Positions 61,001-64,000 of a stretch of 64,000 nucleotides of DNA are shown one piece after another. The stretch's first letter is position 1. The number at the start of each line of letters is the position of its first letter. Where the stretch lies: assembly GCF_021917145.1 (NCBI RefSeq), contig NC_061061.1, positions 15,515,484-15,579,483 of the forward strand, written 5' to 3'. Made by a program: the position numbers and the translations under genes. The DNA comes from Hypomesus transpacificus. Taxonomy: Eukaryota; Chordata; Actinopteri; Osmeriformes; Osmeridae. The notes under the pieces are model-generated. The model did not search any database, had not been told where the DNA came from, and was given only the letters and a program-made list of their open reading frames with translations.

Positions 61001-64000
61001 CTAGTCTGTCTCCACAGTCTGTTCTTGTGTCTGCAGGGCCTCCTGGACGTACACAATGAACTGGTTGGCGTCGTCTCCCTGTGTGTAGACCGTTACTGTC
61101 TCAATGCCCTCCAGGTTGTCTGAAGCCACCACTAGGTGGTGCTGTTCCCCCAGGCCCACCGCTCGCTGGAATGCCTCCTGGATCAATACGGCCTGGTCGC
61201 TATGGTTACCCACCGACGACTCTTCCGCGACCTGGAGCAAAGCAGTTAGGTGAGTCAATGATGCGGCAGTCAGGTCCCTACACAAACATCATAACTACAC
61301 TTTTTTGTGCATCTGAGTTGATCACCCATCAAGTGCATAGTGGGTAAGACACTGATTTGTGACAGAGACAATTTATTTTGTAGACAAGGAGTAACATGGC
61401 TAGTGTGGGGTTAGAGAGGGAGTGGTGAGATACTAGTAGGGCATGACAGTTGTTTACCTGCTCCACCACAGTCACTGTGCCAGGTGCCATGGCAACCATT
61501 GAAGCCTCGTGACTCTCTGAGCCGAGCTCAATGATCTGCTGGAGGATGTTCATCGTTGAGGGCTCGAGCCCCTCGGCTGATGTTACAACTCCTACGCAAA
61601 CACACACACACACACACAAGGCCGGGTCAAAATCCATTAATGTCGGAAGTCAGATCACAGAGCATTTTAAAAATCTCAAACTGACCATTCTCTGTGAAGC
61701 GCAGGTCCTGGAGGGCCGCTGCTGCCGTCTCTGTCCTCTCGGTGGTCTGCACCTCCTGGGTGGTCTCCACCCCCTGATCTTCCTGCACCTCGTCAGCCTC
61801 AGTGACTTGAAGGTACTGAACGGTGGGCTCCTCCATACTTTCCACCACCTGACATAGCAAAGACCGAAAGGGTTAGTCGACATTGGAGCTTTAGGATGCA
61901 CAAGCGGGCTGTGATTGAGTGTATTCATTTGCATTGGGCTGTGATTGGGTTTTGTTATATAGTACAGAGGAGGGGGTGGGTACTTCACCTCCCAGTGGGT
62001 GACTCCAGCTGCATCATTCTCCACCAAGCGGAGGCCATGCTTGTTCTTTAGATGCCGATTCATCTCCCACCTGGTTCCATAGGCAAACTCGCACACTGGG
62101 CAGTTGACACCACCTGGAAAGGTGTGTGTGGAGCATAGACACAGGAGTATGCATTTTTAGGAATACAACACGGGTATAACATGAATCAAAAGTCCATACA
62201 GACAGACACCCAGACCTTGCTGTTCCACTGCTTCTGGGATGGCTGTTCCTCCAGGGCCGGCATTGTGGTACTCCTCCTCGGGGTGCTTCCTGCTGTAGTG
62301 TCTCTTCAGGGGTCCCGCAATATTACAGGAGTAGTGGCAGTGAGCACATCGGAAAGGCTGGGAACACATTTATCAAATCATAGGCATAAGATTATTTAAT
62401 TTTTTCAACGAGGTAGGGCCTTGAGTTTCCCTTGTGAAGATGACAAACTGTTTTTAGACGTTCACCTTAAACGAGGCGTGTTGCTCCATGTGCCTCAGCA
62501 GCCCTGGTTTGTACGCAGCCGTGTAGTCACACTCTGTACACTTGTACTGCTTTCCTGTGAGACAAAAATGTCCGGACGACTTAGTCAGTTACAAGGTAAA
62601 GAACATTAGCCTTTGTCAGAGTCCTCTGTTAGGCATGAGGTAACAGAAATAGTAGCACTGTTAATAATACTGTCAGTATTTGCAGTGGTAGAAGTGGTAC
62701 ACTGAATGTATTTTAGTGACTGGCGATGACAGGTGGCTCTGGACTCGCCTTCGTCTGAGTGCATCAGTCTGTGGCTGCGCAGCGTCACTTTGGACTTGAA
62801 CTTCTTGCCGCAGGTGTCACACAGGTGACTCTTCTCTGTGCTGTGTCTGTTCATGTGGGCCTTCAGGTTGCTCTTGCTGCGACTGGCGTAGTCGCACAGG
62901 GAACACTTGAAAGGCTTCACTCCTATCCAGACAACCAGTTTGACACAGTAGTTAACACAAATAGAAGTTGTATGCATTATACAGTAGTTAAAAAATAAAT
63001 AAATTATTGTATAGTTTTACATATTGAGACAGGAAGACTGTCTACTGAGTTATATATTTATCATGAGGAGCTTTGTGATTTATTCAACACTGACCTTCGT
63101 GAGCCCAGATGTGCTGTTGCAGGTCGGTGCCGTTTCTAAGGAAGTAGGAGTCGCAGTAGGGGCACTTGGAAGGCCGCGTGCCGATCTTGCCCTTCACCTG
63201 CACACGCACACCTAGAACCGCCGTCAGCGCGCTCATTGGAGTCTCTGCAATGACACCAGGTGTCAGCCCACTAGCAGCCTTTGACTGCCTCCATAGTGAT
63301 ATGGGAAATGAACCTCAAGAAGATGAACAGCTGTATAAAGAGAAGCTAAACTAATATGGGCTAGTGCTGGTTAAATTTACATTTTACATTTAGCAGACGC
63401 TCTTATCCAGAGCGACTTACAGTAAGTACAGGGACATTCCCCCCGAGGCAAGTAGGGGGAAGTGCCTTGCCCAAGGACACAACGTAATTTGGCACGGCTG
63501 GGAATCGAACCAACAACCTTCTGATTTACAGTCCGACTCCCTAACCGCTCAGCCATCTGATCCCCAGTTACGCACTGTCTCACCTGGATGGCTTGTTTTA
63601 ATGTGATAACGAAGTCTGTCCTCTGTAAACCTTTGCTCGCACGCAGGGCATGGGAAGGTTTTCTTCTCCTAAAAAAAAGATCAAAAGAGGTTATATTAAA
63701 CATGACTTTCTGTTGATTACACTGCTGACGTTGGCATCAGCTGTATATAGTCAATGTATTTTTGAATGAGTTCCAAACCTGGTCTGAGTGAGTTTTAATG
63801 TGCGCTTGTAGCTTGTACTTGTCAGGTGTGTTGTAGGTGCAGGCCACGGCAGGACAGCGCAGCAGCACATTACTGTGCCTTTGGACCATGTGGCGCTGCA
63901 GGGAGTTCTTGGTGATGGATGAGTAGTTACATTGGCTGCAGTAGTGCAGGTGCTCCTTGGTGTGCGTGCGCACGTGCATGTTGAAATGCACCTGGTACCA
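61001..64000 (-). CDS. znf407: Zinc finger protein 407, 3' part (gene continues past window)
   Basis: Ten coding exons on the minus strand: from beyond 64000 to 63779, then 63584-63668, 63095-63244, 62749-62922, 62466-62554, 62216-62357, 61989-62113, 61686-61848, 61457-61591, 61001-61231. ZNF407 is a nuclear multi-C2H2 protein implicated in transcription control. Fingers seen: YCSQCNYSSITKNSLQRHMV, CPACEQRFTEDRLRYHIKTS, KCPYCDSYFLRNGTDLQQHI, KCSLCDYASRSKSNLKAHMN, LCDTCGKKFKSKVTLRSHRL, KCTECDYTAAYKPGLLRHME, RCAHCHYSCNIAGPLKRHYS, CPVCEFAYGTRWEMNRHLKN. The acidic C-terminus carries NILQQIIELGSESHE, MAPGTVTVVEQ and NLEGIETVTVYTQG, which match the ZNF407 end and separate it from ZNF335. The exon ending at 62749 uses a GC donor (AAG|GCGAGT) with correct phase. 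The 5' exons, including the large N-terminal part, are outside the window. Confidence 0.88.
63370..63566 (-). mobile_element. tRNA-derived SINE, copy 7 (znf407 intron)
   Basis: Best-preserved copy: tail block CATTTAGCAGACGCTCTTAT then CCAGAGCGACTTACAGTAAG, body CCTTGCCCAAGGACACAACG, and head with minus-strand TGGCTGAGCGGTTAGGGAGT and B box GGTTCGATTCCC. It ends 17 bases before exon 63584-63668, beside that exon's donor, in sense orientation to znf407. Confidence 0.9.

Noticed and set aside
61001-64000. Assignment of the minus-strand zinc-finger gene to ZNF335
   Set aside because: The ZNF335 C-terminus, as I remember it, ends differently. The IIELGSESHE and ETVTVYTQG segments and the adnp2-rbfa neighbourhood fit ZNF407.

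Overview
The window is nuclear DNA of a ray-finned (teleost) fish. The evidence is compact vertebrate genes with short GT-AG introns, CA and CT microsatellites, a tRNA-derived SINE with a 3' block common in teleosts (six copies plus a fragment), several short inverted-repeat DNA elements, and vertebrate proteins that align along most of their length. There are no bacterial features, CRISPR arrays or retroviral elements. Exon borders were placed by hand from splice consensus and reading-frame continuity. For every complete gene the summed exons give a whole number of codons.

Layout, left to right: dyrk1b (+, 357-6381, complete CDS, 711 aa); an intergenic stretch with two SINEs; a T1R-type class C taste receptor (+, 11398-15043, 835 aa) with one extra intron; aldh2 (-, 15519-20952, 518 aa, mitochondrial); an acad10-like gene (-, 21844-24822) carrying only the HAD-like and aminoglycoside-phosphotransferase-like halves; phf20l1 (+, 26430-34298, 1051 aa, 20 coding exons); mylip (-, 36800-40056, 480 aa); dtnbp1 (+, 40563-44201, 359 aa); a jarid2-like gene (-, 45353-48363, 532 aa) that ends before every JARID2 catalytic-fold or DNA-binding domain; a D-2-hydroxyacid dehydrogenase related to glyoxylate reductase (+, 49715-51346, 329 aa); adnp2 (+, 54162-57199, 925 aa); rbfa (+, 58269-60463, 363 aa); and the 3' part of znf407 (-, 61001 to beyond 64000).

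The order joins blocks that are separate in mammals: acad10-aldh2, mylip-dtnbp1-jarid2 (relative orientations as in human 6p) and adnp2-rbfa-znf407 (as in human 18q). The themes are chromatin and transcription (PHF20L1 reader, JARID2-like PRC2 adaptor, ADNP2, ZNF407), signalling and trafficking (DYRK1B, MYLIP, dysbindin), mitochondrial work (ALDH2, ACAD10-like, RBFA) and taste. Several genes are divergent pairs (acad10-like/phf20l1, mylip/dtnbp1, jarid2-like/dehydrogenase) and several converge tail to tail (T1R/aldh2, dtnbp1/jarid2-like, rbfa/znf407).

The most unusual items are three. The first is a JARID2 paralogue reduced to its PRC2- and nucleosome-contacting N-terminus with an intact reading frame. 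The second is a 33-bp tandem array in phf20l1 that starts at a 5' splice site and copies that site eight times in frame. The third is the ACAD10-like gene without its dehydrogenase domain, next to aldh2.
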